Assembly (NCBI GenBank): GCA_024734495.1
Contig: JALMQS010000873.1
Location: forward strand, 1 to 64,000
Direction: 5' to 3'
Origin: Forficula auricularia
Lineage: Eukaryota; Arthropoda; Insecta; Dermaptera; Forficulidae
DNA length: 64,000 bases
In this document: in pieces, positions 44,422 through 56,640 of the stretch
How the letters are laid out: each line of letters starts with the position of its first letter
How positions within the stretch are numbered: the stretch's first letter is position 1
Made by a program: the position numbers and the translations under genes
Notes under the pieces: generated by a model
What the model saw: only the letters and a program-made list of their open reading frames with translations
Database searches by the model: none
Told to the model about the DNA's origin: nothing

Positions 44422-45126
44422 TTAAGGTAGTTGTTTCACCATATGGGTTTTCTTAGGATTTTTTTTTGAAATTTAGATAGATTATTATTTAAATACTTCT
44501 GCATCGATTGGTGGCAAAACGAAATTTATGAACAATATAGTTCCGGACATATTAAATTCCAAAGATAGAGTTTTACAGACTCTTATACATTGCACTATAC
44601 GGGATATCGGCAAGTTTACTTACATATTAAATTATAATTAAGAAACTCTTCTTACGATTGTTATAAGAAACTAAACCAACATTAAACAACAAATAATACA
44701 TTTTTTTAAAAAATTTTAATTCATAGTTACAACACAGTTTCTGAGATAATAATGAATAAATAATGAAAAATTTACACTACAAACAAGCTGACAACGGATG
44801 TATTTAACCTAAAAAGTGGGTTAACTTTAGTACTTTTTTACGTTTTTTCGCTTCAGCCATTGTCGCAACAGCTTTCAAAATCGCTTATTAAGAACTTTTT
44901 GTTTTATAAATCGACCTTTATAATGTATTTTATCTGGCATTTCTATGATAAAAATATTTAAACTCGGACAATGTTGCCAGATTTGTCAAACGAGCACAGG
45001 ATTGGGTAGTAGTGGTACATAAACAACAAAAAGTTTTGGGCTTATGAATTTATGAATCCTTATTGTCTGTTCTATATACTCTAGCATTAACTTTTTGCTA
45101 GTATTGTCACGAAACAACTATCTTAT
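44422..45126 (+). mobile_element. TTAA-flanked MITE, copy 1
   Basis: The ends TTAAGGTAGTTGTTTC and GAAACAACTATCTTAT are inverted. The other copies (57464 and 58429) show TTAA on both sides. The body contains CTTCTGCATCGATTGG and AACTTTTTGCTAGTATTGTC in all copies. No coding sequence; class uncertain (TTAA could point to piggyBac-type, or TA to mariner-type). Confidence 0.8.
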
Positions 45127-45810
45127 AAGGCACCTGAAAAATTGGAAAAAATCGAATTCGGATTTTTTTACGTTTTGATTAGGAATTTTTATTATCAAAT
45201 TTAACAAGCCTGCAGAGGAAATTTCATTTGAAAAAATAAATTAATAATTTTATTAACAAATTTCGTATGAATTGACTTTCTAAAATGAACACCTCGATAA
45301 TAAATATCGGTTAATTTTTATTTATTTGATTAAAAAAATCTACCTAATAAAAATAAATTCATTGTACCATATAAACCTAATTATTTAATAAAAAATATAT
45401 TTGAAAACATATTTTCGTTAAAAGCAAATGAAAAGAATCTACCGAAATTTCGAAAAATAATTCCCTTTTTTCATTGAAAATATTTTAAAAACAATTAAAG
45501 ATAAAATAAAAAAATAATAAATTCTCTGAAATGCAATTGGGGTGTAGAATGTCTCACCCTGGTATAGAAAGAAAAGGATGCAAAATATAAGCTTGGGCGC
45601 TTTTATAATAATCCCGGATACATGTCGAGACAAGTCCATATCCATTGGAGACATTCAAACAAGCTCAGACACGAAATAAAGCATTTTTTTATTAATCAAT
45701 TAGGTATAGTAAGATTTTTATCAATAGCGTCTACTTCTCCTTAACACAAGCTAACTATTTTAATACTAATGATAAAATTGCATGCAAAGTCTATTATATA
45801 TAGTTAAAAT
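45127..45810. other. no gene established
   Basis: A minus-strand frame (45439-45654) begins MSPMDMDLSRHVSG, with a possible donor after ...SRH, but its phase does not fit the exon at 43.7 kb. It is treated as chance. The rest is AT-rich. Confidence 0.35.
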
Positions 45811-46123
45811 CTTAGACCATGAAATATAGAGACACGCCCTGGTGTCGATTTGGTGAGGCCAACATCAACTAGAGAATGTGACGTCATCTGTAGGTAGGAA
45901 CACCCAGAAATAGCATGGCCACTATAGGAATTATTATACATTGAGATAAATTTATCGTAGTTTAGATTATTTATTTTGGATTTCAATAATCGCAAATTAA
46001 TATTAAATTAATATTACCAAAATATTTATGCGAGAACGTGACGTCATCTGTAGGCGATGTTGGCCTCACTTCACTCTGTGTGGAAAGTAGCAGAGGGCGT
46101 GTCTATATATTTCATGGTCTAAG
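45811..46123. mobile_element. MITE with 30-bp inverted ends
   Basis: The ends CTTAGACCATGAAATATAGA and, inverted, TATTTCATGGTCTAAG continue to GACACGCCCT/AGGGCGTGTC. Two internal TGACGTCATCTGTAGG words lie in direct orientation and GAGGCCAACATC is inverted. The length is 313 bp, non-coding. Confidence 0.85.
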
Positions 46124-46427
46124 GTTAAAAATATGTTTTAAAAATTGCAAAATAAAAACACACTCTCAATCTATCGTTATAAGTTAAACAAGTATGAAAT
46201 AATTTTTTAGTAAAAAAGTAAAATATAAGCTTTCAAAGCGATTAAAACGTTAAATTCGTCACATATACCATATATATACTCAATTTTTTGAATTCAATGT
46301 ACGGGAAAGATTGAAAGAAACATCAAATTCGAATTTTTTCACGAATATGCTTATGGTTGAAAAAAAGAGCGTTAACCGATAAACATTAATTAATTATTTG
46401 TAGTTTTTTCACATGTAGATTATAGAA

Positions 46428-47445
46428 CAGAGGTGGCCATAACGTGGCTCGCGAGCCGCATGCGGCTCTTCAGTCAATCTCGTATGGTTCTTGAACCCTC
46501 TTGAATAATAGTGATTTTAAAAAGTACAGGGTGTGGCATAAAGTACTACCACATTTTGAAGAGGTATAAAAAATGAAAAAATTTAACTAGAAAAAAACTG
46601 AATATATTTTTGAAAAGAACATAAAATGGATTTTTTTTAAATGTGTTTTAAACATTATATCAGACGAAAAAAAGGTGGGGGGGGGTCAAAAATGAAAATT
46701 CTAGGCCTTTTGACCAAACTCAACCAAATTTTGTATACATATTCTCTGGACCCCCAGAAGGCCAGAAATGCAAAAACTATTCACCCAAAATGAGAGGAGG
46801 GTCAAAAAAGTAAATTATAGCCCTTTTGAGAAAACTCAACCAAATTTTGTATACATATTCTGTGGACCACCAGAGGGCTTGAAATGCAAAAACTAACCAC
46901 CCAAAATAGGGGAGGATCAAAAATGAAAATTCTAGCCCTTTCGACCAAACTATGTATACAAAATTTGGTTAGTTTTTTCAATTTCTAGCCTTCTGGGGAT
47001 CCACAGAATATGTATACAAAATTTGGTTGAGTTTGGTCAAAAGGGCTAGAATTTTTTTTATCCCCCCCCCCCCTTTTTTTGTCTGATAATGTTTAAAATA
47101 CATTTAAAAATAAAGTAAAAATTTCATTTATTTTCTTTTCAAAAATATATTTAGTTTTTTTCTAGTTAAATTTTTTCATTTTTTATATCTCTTCAAAATG
47201 TGGTAGATCTTTATGCCCCCACCCTGTATAATAATTAAATTAAAAAAATAATAATACAAAAATTAAATTAATTTGTAATTTGTAATGGTATAAGTAAGTA
47301 GAGCAAAAAATAAATTTTACTTCATTTATATTCTTTTTTAGTCTTTTTTTAATAAAACATTAATTAATCTCCAAACAATGTGGCTCGCTTTAAAACAGTT
47401 TTATAAATTTGCGGCTCCCAAAGTTAATGTTAGTGGCCACCCCTG
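46428..47445. mobile_element. hAT element, interrupted by a mariner-like MITE
   Basis: The ends CAGAGGTGGCCATAACGTGG and GTTAGTGGCCACCCCTG are inverted, with GAGCCGCATGCGGCTC inside the left end. A perfect 8-bp target duplication TTATAGAA lies at 46420-46427 and 47446-47453. Without the nested MITE the element is about 320 bp. Confidence 0.92.
46527..47226. mobile_element. TA-flanked MITE nested in the hAT element, 700 bp
   Basis: CAGGGTG and CACCCTG ends are flanked by TA on both sides, and longer inverted similarity follows (CACATTTTGAAGAG). The inside holds about four units of a 75-90 bp repeat (CAACCAAATTTTGTATACAT, CCAGAAGGCCAGAAATGCA), three direct and one inverted. A related unit is at 6385-6660. 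Confidence 0.85.
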
Positions 47446-48154
47446 TTATAGAATATACTATTGCATGAATAGAAAACCACATACAGATTACATAATTATA
47501 TAAATTAATAATATATTAAAAAAAAATTAATTTAATCTGTGGGAGTTTTCCCCCACCCTACGGAAGCTTATGTTAGTTTTCAGTCTTTAATCTAAGAAAT
47601 TGAAATCCTTATGGGTTTCAGGAAGGGATTCCTGTAAAATTCAAATTTGAGCTGATTAGATTATAATTGTTTCAAATGTATTTGAAATTTACTTTAAGAG
47701 AATATTTCCATGTGGAGGGGAAAAGAAAAAGTAGTTAATTCAATGTAAAAAAAAGTTTGAATATGAAAAAATTCTTATAACATTTTGATTATAATATATT
47801 ATTTTTGAAGAATAATAATGAATATAATTTAATGAAAATCTTAAAATAGAACAAAATATTTTATTAGGTATATTTATTATTATTTTATTACTATTATTTA
47901 TTATTATTATTATTATTATTATTTATTTATTTTATTATTATTATTATTTATTATTTTATTTATTTTTTATTATATATATATATATATTTATACTAGGTAA
48001 TGACGATGTGGAGGCAAATGATTTAAACATGTATAGTTAATTTAAATAAATAAAAAGTGTTATAAATAAATATTTTAGTTTTTTTTTTTAAGAATTAAAC
48101 TGATTAAGTAACACAAGTAGAGATTTTGTTTAATTGATCGTTAAGTCTAATGAG
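47446..48154. other. no gene; TTA microsatellite
   Basis: An interrupted (TTA)n/(TTTA)n array lies at 47872-47985, followed by (TA)n. There is no coding evidence. Confidence 0.6.
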
Positions 48155-48286
48155 ATAATTGAATATTAATTATATATAATTGCAATTAACATTTATTTCT
48201 TTACCTTTGATTAGGCGTAGATAATTGAATATTAATTATATATAATTGCAATTAACATTTATTTCTTTACCTTTGATTAGGCGTAG
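48155..48286. repeat. perfect 66-bp tandem duplication overlapping a splice donor
   Basis: The units at 48155-48220 and 48221-48286 are identical. Each contains, on the minus strand, CTACGCCTAATCAAAG followed by GTAAAG, that is the last 16 bases of the candidate exon at 48271-48315 and its donor. Confidence 0.95.
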
Positions 48287-48315
48287 ATGTTGCTTGGAGT
48301 CTTTCTGGACACCAA
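48271..48315 (-). CDS. candidate 45-bp coding exon of an unidentified gene
   Basis: On the minus strand an acceptor CTTTTTATTTTCAG is followed by 45 bases ending AATCAAAG and a donor GTAAAG. In phase 1 it encodes GVQKDSKQHLRLIK plus a leftover G. Joining to the next candidate exon (43686-43745) gives an Asp codon and continues DIVERRHQLGDESSMELEH without a stop. Of the possible phases only this one stays open through both exons. Its length is a multiple of three. The protein is not recognised. Candidate exons upstream (above 48.3 kb) were not found. Confidence 0.5.
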
Positions 48316-51010
48316 CTGAAAATAAAAAGAAAGAGTATCATTACTGATAAGTTCGAGCCGAGCGAAATTCTCAAGAAATTTGATTAAGTCTATTTTAAGG
48401 AATTCACGCATACGAATTAGTATTTAACTAAATTAATAAAATCATATTAAAATTATGTTTCTTTAATAAAATCCTGCTTTCCGTTTTCCATAAACGTCTA
48501 ACGTGCCATCGACCGTGAATCAGCCTGTAGATATACCTTAATACAAAAGAAAAATAAATAAGTACCTCGCACATATAAAAAAATTAAGATAAAAACTATA
48601 TTTTTCCTCTTGAAACATTTTTAAAAATCAGAGATTGAAAACGAGAGGGGCTTTGGTCTCGCTCTACCCCCCCCGCTCCTGCGGAGCCTTTGTTGGTTGT
48701 ATTTGAAATATGAAGGTCTTCACAAAATTAACGAATTTAAATTTTTTAAATAATATCAATGAACTGAAAACTTAAATAATAATAATAATAATAAATAAGT
48801 TGCTGAGAAGTTGTAATTAAGGAGGTTCTTTTGCCACAATCTCCACAAAAAGTTTTTGCCTAGTAGCCTCTCTATAAATATGAACTATGCTAAAATTTTA
48901 GATTATGTTTTTTAACGTGACTGTACTTTTTACACTACTATATTCTCTTTATGAATGGATCGTTTCCAAGCCATTGATCTTATATCCCCTCCACTAAAAA
49001 TAATCGCACAAATATGTTGTTTTTTTTATTTTTTATCAAAACTACGTGGTAAATAATTTCAATTTTTTTTTAAGTTATTCCGAATATATTATTCTAACAA
49101 ATATTAGTTTTTCATCAAGATGGTGAAAGTCCTTCAATGAAAAAAATAAAATAATGATCATTTTCCCACCCTTTTCCAATCTACCATATGTAAAAAATTT
49201 CATTTTTAATTGCAATTATTTCATGTTTGGTGTGGTAAATCGTCTTCAAATTTTAACAGTGTGTTTATTATGCTTTTAATGACTTATATTCCAAGTTTCG
49301 AAGACTTCTTGAATTTTTGCATTTGTGAAAGAAAGGAAGAAAACGTTCAATGAGAATTAAAATTTGTTTTTTGAAACCATTGTCCAAATCCATATGAATT
49401 TAGAGTTAAAAAATTAGAAAAATATTTTAGAATCTAGTAAATTATGATACCCATACCACATACGGATACACTCAATATAAAATTGATTTGAAAAGATTGA
49501 ATAACAGAGTCGTCGATTATTTTTTCTTAAATTTTATGATTCGGAAAAGATAGTGGCACAGAAAAATTAAAAAAAAAATTACACAAAATTTATAAAATGA
49601 TTAGAAAATTATTGACTGGGATTTTTTTAATTAACAAAATTTTTTTGATGATCAAAATAATGATTGATTAATTTATTAAAGAGAAAAAGAAAATCCTTAA
49701 GTTCACAATAGGTATAAAGGACGGCTTTAATGTTAAATTTTAAAAAGAATTCATCATAAGATATTAGTTATTTATTCTTAATAATTACCTTCCATATCTG
49801 ATTCTCAGAATACTTTCGAATATTGGCGTATTCTCCATATTACTTGCATATTTTAGCAATTTTACCTGCAAATTGTATTGCATAATTTCGCAATTTTTAC
49901 TGCATAAAAATTCGGTCTCTAATTATAAGTTACGGAATCTTCGGTATGCAAGTCCGGCTCGCACTCGATCTGCTTATTCCAATTCTAAAAGCCAATTAGA
50001 CATCTACAGAATATTTTTTTGTTTGGCATTTTTATATTTATTTAAAATCTTTTAAAAATTAGTGGCTGCCATCTCATATAAAATTTTTAAATTAGAAATA
50101 TTTAGAAACCGAGCTCTGCTCATCACTCGAAATTTTATTAGGTAAAATATAAAGGGTATTTAATTAACCGATTTTTAAAAAACATATAATTGATCTTTTT
50201 AAAAATTGAAATTTGAGATTTTAATATTTATTTAAAATTTTAAAAAATTGTTATTCGATATCTAAATATTTATTTGTTTTTTAAATACTATTTTAACAAA
50301 ATTAATCACAAAATAAAAGCTTCAACAGCTTCATTACTAATATTAGTACTTATTTTTTATATATTGTAATGTTATACTTGCAGAAATAAATTTTAGTTGA
50401 TAAAATATAATTGTAATAATATCTATTCGTTGGTTGTCTTTTATCTGCAGAAATTTATTCAATACCTAAATAAAATGTAATTTAGAATTTTTTTTTCTTT
50501 TTTAAATGAGAGAGCAACACAAATAGGTATAGATACAATTTCGATTGACCAAATGCATTGCCAATATACTATATACCCAATATAAGCATCTAATACATAG
50601 ATAAGGGAAATTAAGTAACAGCTATTCTTGGATAGGTGACCATTTACAACTACTGCGAACTGTTGGTTAATTACAAGAAATAAGTAAATTCATTTCTGAC
50701 TAAAATGATATTAAATGTCCAATCGACCTATTATTATTTTAGACAGAAGATGGAAAAGAGAATTTTTCAGCTTACTTTAAAATAGCGAAACAGGCTTTCA
50801 TACTATTTATTTTTTTAATTCTATTATTTTTCATTTGTATTTTAACTTATTTTATTAAATATTAGATACTACACTTCTTTTGACTCAACTGGAGTGAAAG
50901 GACCTCCTTAATAATACAAAAGTTAGTTTGATTGATTCAAATCAGCTGATAATAAGTCTTGTATGATTTGCCAATGCGTTGTATTAATACTGTTTATTAA
51001 TCGAAGGTTT
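48316..51010. other. no gene seen
   Basis: AT-rich. A short C/G-rich spot lies at 48655-48685. A frame at 49873 has no features. No repeats matched elsewhere in the window except short AT-rich words. Confidence 0.4.
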
Positions 51011-51043
51011 TCTACATTTGATTCAATCGCGAATCAAATGTAG
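51011..51043. repeat. perfect 13-bp hairpin
   Basis: CTACATTTGATTC and GAATCAAATGTAG are separated by 6 bases. A partial copy (CTACATTTGATTCAATCACG) lies at about 51627-51647. Confidence 0.8.
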
Positions 51044-51119
51044 GGAATTTTTGTCAAATATTGAGTGAAAATAATATCTGAACTTATATATTTCTAACTT
51101 GAAATAATGATGTTAAATA

Positions 51120-51481
51120 AATTTTTATAATTTTTCTCATTAATATATCAAAGAATAATTGATACATCAATGAGAATTGTTTTTGACCGCTCTTATTTGA
51201 AAAAGATATTTATCGCGAGACTACTGCGGATTACGCTATTGGAGTCTGCGGAGTCTTAAGTCTGGACCAAGAGAGAAAAAGATGTGATCCACTTAGCTAC
51301 AATCCAACGTCATTTCGCGTATAACCCGTTAGACATTCGGATGGATCACCAAGTGAATTTGAAATCTCAGATGTTATATTTTAAATATCTTTTTCAAATA
51401 AGCTCGGGCAAAAACAATTCTCATTGATGTATCAATTATTCTTTGATATATTAATGAGAAAAATTATAAAAATTTATTTAA
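51120..51481. repeat. inverted repeat around a unique 168-bp centre
   Basis: The arms 51120-51213 and 51382-51481 share CAAAGAATAATTGATACATC and its complement, among others. A third partial arm lies at 51655-51745. The centre 51214-51381 (GACTACTGCGGATTACGC...) is GC-richer and matches nothing else here. Possible foldback element carrying foreign sequence. Confidence 0.7.
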
Positions 51482-52404
51482 TACTGTTTATGTTTAAATC
51501 CAATCATAGCATTTATGTTATTTTTTAAAGTAAATATCTAAGTAAATTCGTCGGTCAATCATATATTTTATTGGAAAAAAAGAAATCTGCATGTTTCAAA
51601 AAGCTAATTTTTAACCGAATGTTTTCTACATTTGATTCAATCACGAATCAGTGATAAAATATCTTTTTCAAATAAAGCGCGGTCAAAACACTTCTCATTG
51701 ATAGATGAATTATTCTTTGTCATATCAGTTAGAAAAATTAGAAAAATTTAGCTAATTTTTAGTTGTTTTTTTTTTAACTTTAACTATTCAACTAATCGTA
51801 ATATAATTCAAGAGAAAGGGTCAAGATCTTAATTTTCCATAAGACCTAAGAAAATGTTTATATTTTCAAAAATTTGCTCGCTAATGTGTGATTCAAACTT
51901 CACCAAATCATAGATAGAGACTTAAACTATTATAAAAAATTAAGTTATAGTTCTAATCTAATATTTTTTTATTTAACCTTGGCGGCGAAAGGACCTCCTT
52001 AATTCTAACAGACATTTTTGGCTATGGGAAGGGACGGGAGAGGGGCCTTGCCTCCTATACCAAAACAATTGACCGGAAAAATAAGACTATTGGAAAATGA
52101 TAAGTAAATTTATATTATAACTATTATAAGAACGAAAAACATCATTTGAAATTTTAATAGAAAAATAAACTATTAATTTCCAAGATATTTTTATCGATTC
52201 TATTAGAAGAGAATTTAGAGAGACCAAATACGGTATTTGTTTTGATATAAAGTGAAAAAATTTAAATATAAATCTTATGTTGAGTTAATTTAATGCAGTT
52301 TCTAATTATTTCACACATCTCTGGTCATTATAACAAATATATCTTTGTATTTATGTAAAATAACGGTGTTTCTGGATTTGCCTCTATTATTTATTTATTT
52401 GGCG

Positions 52405-53330
52405 CAGTGTTTTTCAACCTTTTTCATGACGAGATCCACTTAGTATGAAAAAAATTTCGCGACTCACTACCCCGTGCTATTTGTAACTTGTATTTTATTA
52501 TGTTACAAATATCAAATCCTGACAACATTTTTATTAATTTTTTTAATTTTTATCTATCGACTAAATACACAATTAAGTACCTATAACAGATATTTTTCTT
52601 CGATTCGTTTTCGTCGACTCAGTTTTTTATCGGAGAAGTGGGGTCTGAGAAATTTTCTTAATAAAAATGGGGCATTCCACGCCAAATCGGACTGTTTGAA
52701 AAATTTTAATCTTTGATTTCCTTCATTTTTTGACATTTTTTAGTAGCCATCAAAAAACTCTTCCTGGTAAATTTTGAAATTTTTTAATCAGCGGTTTAAA
52801 AGAAATCGAATTTCAGTTTTTCGCTCATAAATTCTTCAAAAATGGTCCAAATTCAAATTTTTTTTTTTGAAATTTTTGTTTTTTACCTTACTTCTTAGAA
52901 AAAAATTCAAAAAATTATTTAAAGTGTTTTTATATGCGATTTTTGAGTTGGAAAATTTTAATCTTGTTTTTAAAACTGTATATACTCTTCGATTTTTTTG
53001 ATAATATTTAACTTGTATTCATTCTACATAAAAACACTTTAAATTAATTTTTTTCTAAAAAGTATGTAAAAAACAAAGATTTCAAAAAAAAAAAAAAAAA
53101 AAATAGCCAAAAAAACGAAATTCGAAATCTTTTATACAGGTGATCAAAAAAATTTCACAATTTACCAGGAAGAGTATTTTGATGGGTACTAAAAAATGTC
53201 AAAAAATGAAGGAAATCAAAAATTAAAATTTTCAAACTGTCCGATTTGGCGTGGTTGTTTTTTTTTTGTTTTTTTACTGAAGCTTCTGCGACCCCCAAGG
53301 GGGTCGCGAACCACAGGTTGAAAAGCACTG
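52405..53330. mobile_element. hAT element, 926 bp, with an inner foldback
   Basis: The ends CAGTGTTTTTCAACC and GGTTGAAAAGCACTG are inverted, with GGGGGTCGCGAACC near the right end. The flanking 8-mers ATTTGGCG (52397-52404) and ATTTATCG (53331-53338) match at 6 of 8. A long inner palindrome spans about 52672-53256, with CACGCCAAATCGGAC at both of its ends in inverted orientation. Confidence 0.8.
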
Positions 53331-53629
53331 ATTTATCGTATGGCATACACCCAAGATGAGTCAATACAATTAAAAAAAACCATTTTCCCTTGTTATATAT
53401 ATATATTAGGACTATATTATTACTTCCAAATATCGGTCTTTTTAATGAATAAATTATAACATATACATTAAAAATAATTAATTAAATAAATAATAGAAAT
53501 AATGATAAAATCTTTATATAGGCATGAATTTAACCAATTTTATGTTTATTTGTATTATTTACATTTAGACCCAAAATATATAATTTTTTTTTTTATTGTT
53601 TATGCTATAATTTTTTTTATTTCATTGAA

Positions 53630-53790
53630 AATTGTGAATGGGGAATGAATGTTCCCAAGGGTCAAAGGGTTGGTTGGATTCGGGGGGGTTGACTCAAATT
53701 GAGCTGTCCTATGTCGAACCCTCGTTCATTCAAGTCATCGCAAGTCAACGGCTGCAAACATTGTCAGTCCTATTCCATTTATTCCCTAAA
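53630..53790 (+). repeat. duplicated unique block, copy 1
   Basis: It aligns with 56468-56640 in the same orientation and order: GGGGAATGAATGT, GACTCAAATTGAGCTGTCCT, ACCCTCGTTCATTCAAGTCA and TCGCAAGTCAACGGCTGC. It is not flanked by transposon signatures. The function is unknown. Confidence 0.75.
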
Positions 53791-54078
53791 AGAGAAAATT
53801 TCACAAAGAGTACCTATTGCAAAAAATTTTCCATTATTTAAAAAAATATTTTCATTTCCTCAAGGATTAAACTTTTATTAATAGAAAATTTTAAATAGCA
53901 ATGACATAATATAATTTCTATAAAATCTCGAGAAAAATAATTAATTCTCACTTCACTCAAAAGAGAAATATGTTTGTAAACTTACATTAATTATAAAGGG
54001 TGCCATTTTGTGAATTTAAGATTAAGATTAAATTTAATTTCTTCGAGGATTACACTTTTTTTAATAGCATATTATAAA
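53791..54078. other. no gene seen
   Basis: AT-rich; the segment TTTTTAATAGCATATT-AAATAG recurs near 55080, suggesting another old repeat. Confidence 0.4.
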
Positions 54079-54780
54079 TAGTACCTGGAACACCGAGCGA
54101 TGCTCGGTAATTTTTTGATTCAGTTAAAAGCGATATATTAATATTATTTTTAATTTTAAATTCAGGTAAAAAGGTCGATTTTTAATCGCAGCCAAAATAA
54201 AATAAAATTGAAATAAAACTTAATTTATATTTTTACCAACGTTTACACCCGCTATGGCCATCATCAAGACGTATCACTGGCCACAAAGTTTTGAATGTAA
54301 TTGCAATTAAAAATAATATATTAATATACACGGAGGTTCTTTCGTTGACCCTTTTAAATCCTGAAGAAGGAGTACGATCCTCGAATTGTCGGATTCTTTA
54401 AGAGAATGAAATTGATATTCTAATAAATTATTTTATAGAAAAATACCTTTAATTAATTAATTAGCAAATTCTAATATATAATAATATTTATAATGATCTA
54501 TTAGTAGAATTTAAAATAAAAAAACAATTAATTTTATTAAAAGAAAATTGAAAAAATGTAATTATAAATTTTTATTCAAACAACCACCTGTGAATAATTA
54601 TTTCAATTAACAAAAAACCCATCAAAAACAACTTAGCCGAAGATGAGACCGTTACAGATCGAATTGTCGACACAAAAACCCCCTAACCCGTGAATTTCAT
54701 CCAAATCGTTAGAGCCGTTTTCGAGAAACCGATTCTATATATAGATTTATAAAAGAATTGCTCGATTAATATAAAAAGAT
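54079..54780 (-). mobile_element. Helitron (31-kb family), copy 2
   Basis: On the minus strand it begins near TTTTTATATTAATCGAGCAA, continues TATAGAATCGGTTTCTCG and ends with the hairpin ACCGAGCATCGCTCGGT followed by TTCCAGGTACTAT. It shares with 31111-32169 the internal CTTCTTCAGGATTTAAAAGG and CTTGATGATGGCCATAGCGG...GTAAACGTTGG motifs. The 3' end has decayed from CTAA to CTAT. Confidence 0.6.
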
Positions 54781-56467
54781 ATATATATGAATATAAAAAA
54801 TATAATTAGTACCATAATATTATTAAAATATCTAAAAAAATTAACTCTGTACCCTCTTCTCTTAAAAGAGAAAATTTTACAACAGAGGAAAGGGATTTTA
54901 CATTTATTGATAGGATTTTTTTAAATAGAAATGGAAAAATATAATTTCTCTAAAATGTCTGGAAACAATTCACTTTTTGACTTTTACTTGCAAAGAGGAA
55001 ATTTTAAAATCCCCTTTATTAAAAATGTCACTATTTTAATTTGAAAATAAAATTTTATTTCTTTGAGAATTATACTTTTTATTAATAGCATATTTTAAAT
55101 AGAGAAAATAAGAAAAGATATAAGATTATAAATTGCCGATAGAAACAGACTTTAAATTTCAAAGGAAATCACAGAAGGTTGTCACAGGATCTCACACTGA
55201 CTACTCTCCTAGGGCCCGGGTTTCTAATTTTGGCACTCGGGTTCGATTCCCGAGAGAACGAAAACAACCCTATATACGCCATCCTTCCGCTAAAGAAAAA
55301 TTTTTAGAAAAGTTTTGCATTTACGAAAAATTCTTCAATTTTTGTAATAACACATGATAAAATTATCATACTACATACTCAAACTGGACTAATTAAACAT
55401 GACATTTTTTCAAGCGATATCTTGGAAGGGGAGGATTACATTAGAAACATAAAAAATTACTTATTAGAGATATTAGACCTATTAAAATACATTTAAAGGC
55501 TACTACTTATCCAATGCTTTCAGACTTTACTTGTTGAATTTATTTATTAATTAGCTTAGCTTTTTTTTCGTTCTATAGTTGTAATTTTTATCTGGGAGAA
55601 TATACTATCTGATGCCTCAAATGACCATGGTAGCCAACGCGCCGATAAACGGAAAAGAAAAAAATGGACTACTCACTAACTAAATGGAATATAGTATAGT
55701 ATTGGAGGCCTAAAAAAATCTACTAAAAACTAACTATTTACCCCCCCCCCCCCCATTCCATAAAAAGTAAAATTTTACGCCGTATGGAAAATTCTCGAAT
55801 TTTCATAGTAGAATAAATTTCACTTCGGCAAGTATTTTAATTTTTTTAATCGAGTATTTTAATTAGAAGAGAAAAATATAATCCCCTTAAAATTTCTCGA
55901 AAAAAAAAACTTTTTATGCCTCTATTGAAAGAAAACATTTTACAAAACATATTGTCTTATAGATTTGAACCTTTAATGATGGAATTATTAGAAAGGGAAA
56001 TTTCGACTTAAGCTACCTATAGATTGTATTAGTGAGAAATTCACTCTTTTAACCGACTTCTCCAACAGCACTTGAGAACAACTTTGTAGAAAAATGTGCC
56101 CATAATCATGAAAGTGAACTAAGTCAAAAAATTAAAAAAATTAGTTTTTTCATATTTTATGTTCCATCCATTTAAAAAGTACAGTAATAAGTTCTCGGTT
56201 TTGAAAAATCGCTTAAAAATTGAACCGTTAAGTGGATTTCTAGTTGTCTCATACAGAATTCGAATCTTGTTTATTTTATAAAACTTTAAATATCTCGAAA
56301 CTAACAATCAATGACGTAAACCACTTTCATAATTATGGGCACAAATGTGTTGAAACGTTATGCATTCTGATGAGATGTTCTCATTAAAAATGTGTAATTT
56401 AGATGGTTTAAGCAGAAACTTCTCTCTCAATAAATAACTCTCTTATAAAATTAAATTTTTGTTTATT
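54781..56467. other. no gene; tRNA-like B box
   Basis: At 55233-55256 a perfect T-arm CTCGGGTTCGATTCCCGAG is present without a clear A box or cloverleaf, so it is a SINE or tRNA relic. C runs lie at 55741-55754. The rest is AT-rich. Confidence 0.45.
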
Positions 56468-56640
56468 AATTATGAATGGGAAATAAATGTCTCCACGGAT
56501 CGAGGGGTGGATTGATTTGGGGTGGGGGGGGGGGGTGCTTGAGTCAAATTGAGTTGTCCTCCCTGTCGGACCCTCGTTCGTTCAAGTCATCGCAAGTCAA
56601 CGGCTGCCAACATTGTCTCCTGCTCCATTTATTTGCTCAT
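56468..56640 (+). repeat. duplicated unique block, copy 2
   Basis: Second copy of 53630-53790, containing a 13-G run not in copy 1. On the minus strand both copies keep a possible acceptor (GTTTGCAG / GTTGGCAG) before a frame reading PLTCDDLNERG. Confidence 0.75.

Noticed and set aside
45439..45654. Alternative first exon starting MSPMDMDLSRHVSG
   Set aside because: Donor is weak and its phase does not join the candidate exon at 43686-43745 in the supported frame.
55185..55265. tRNA gene with perfect T-arm
   Set aside because: No matching D-arm, anticodon arm or acceptor; kept only as a SINE/tRNA relic in the region note.
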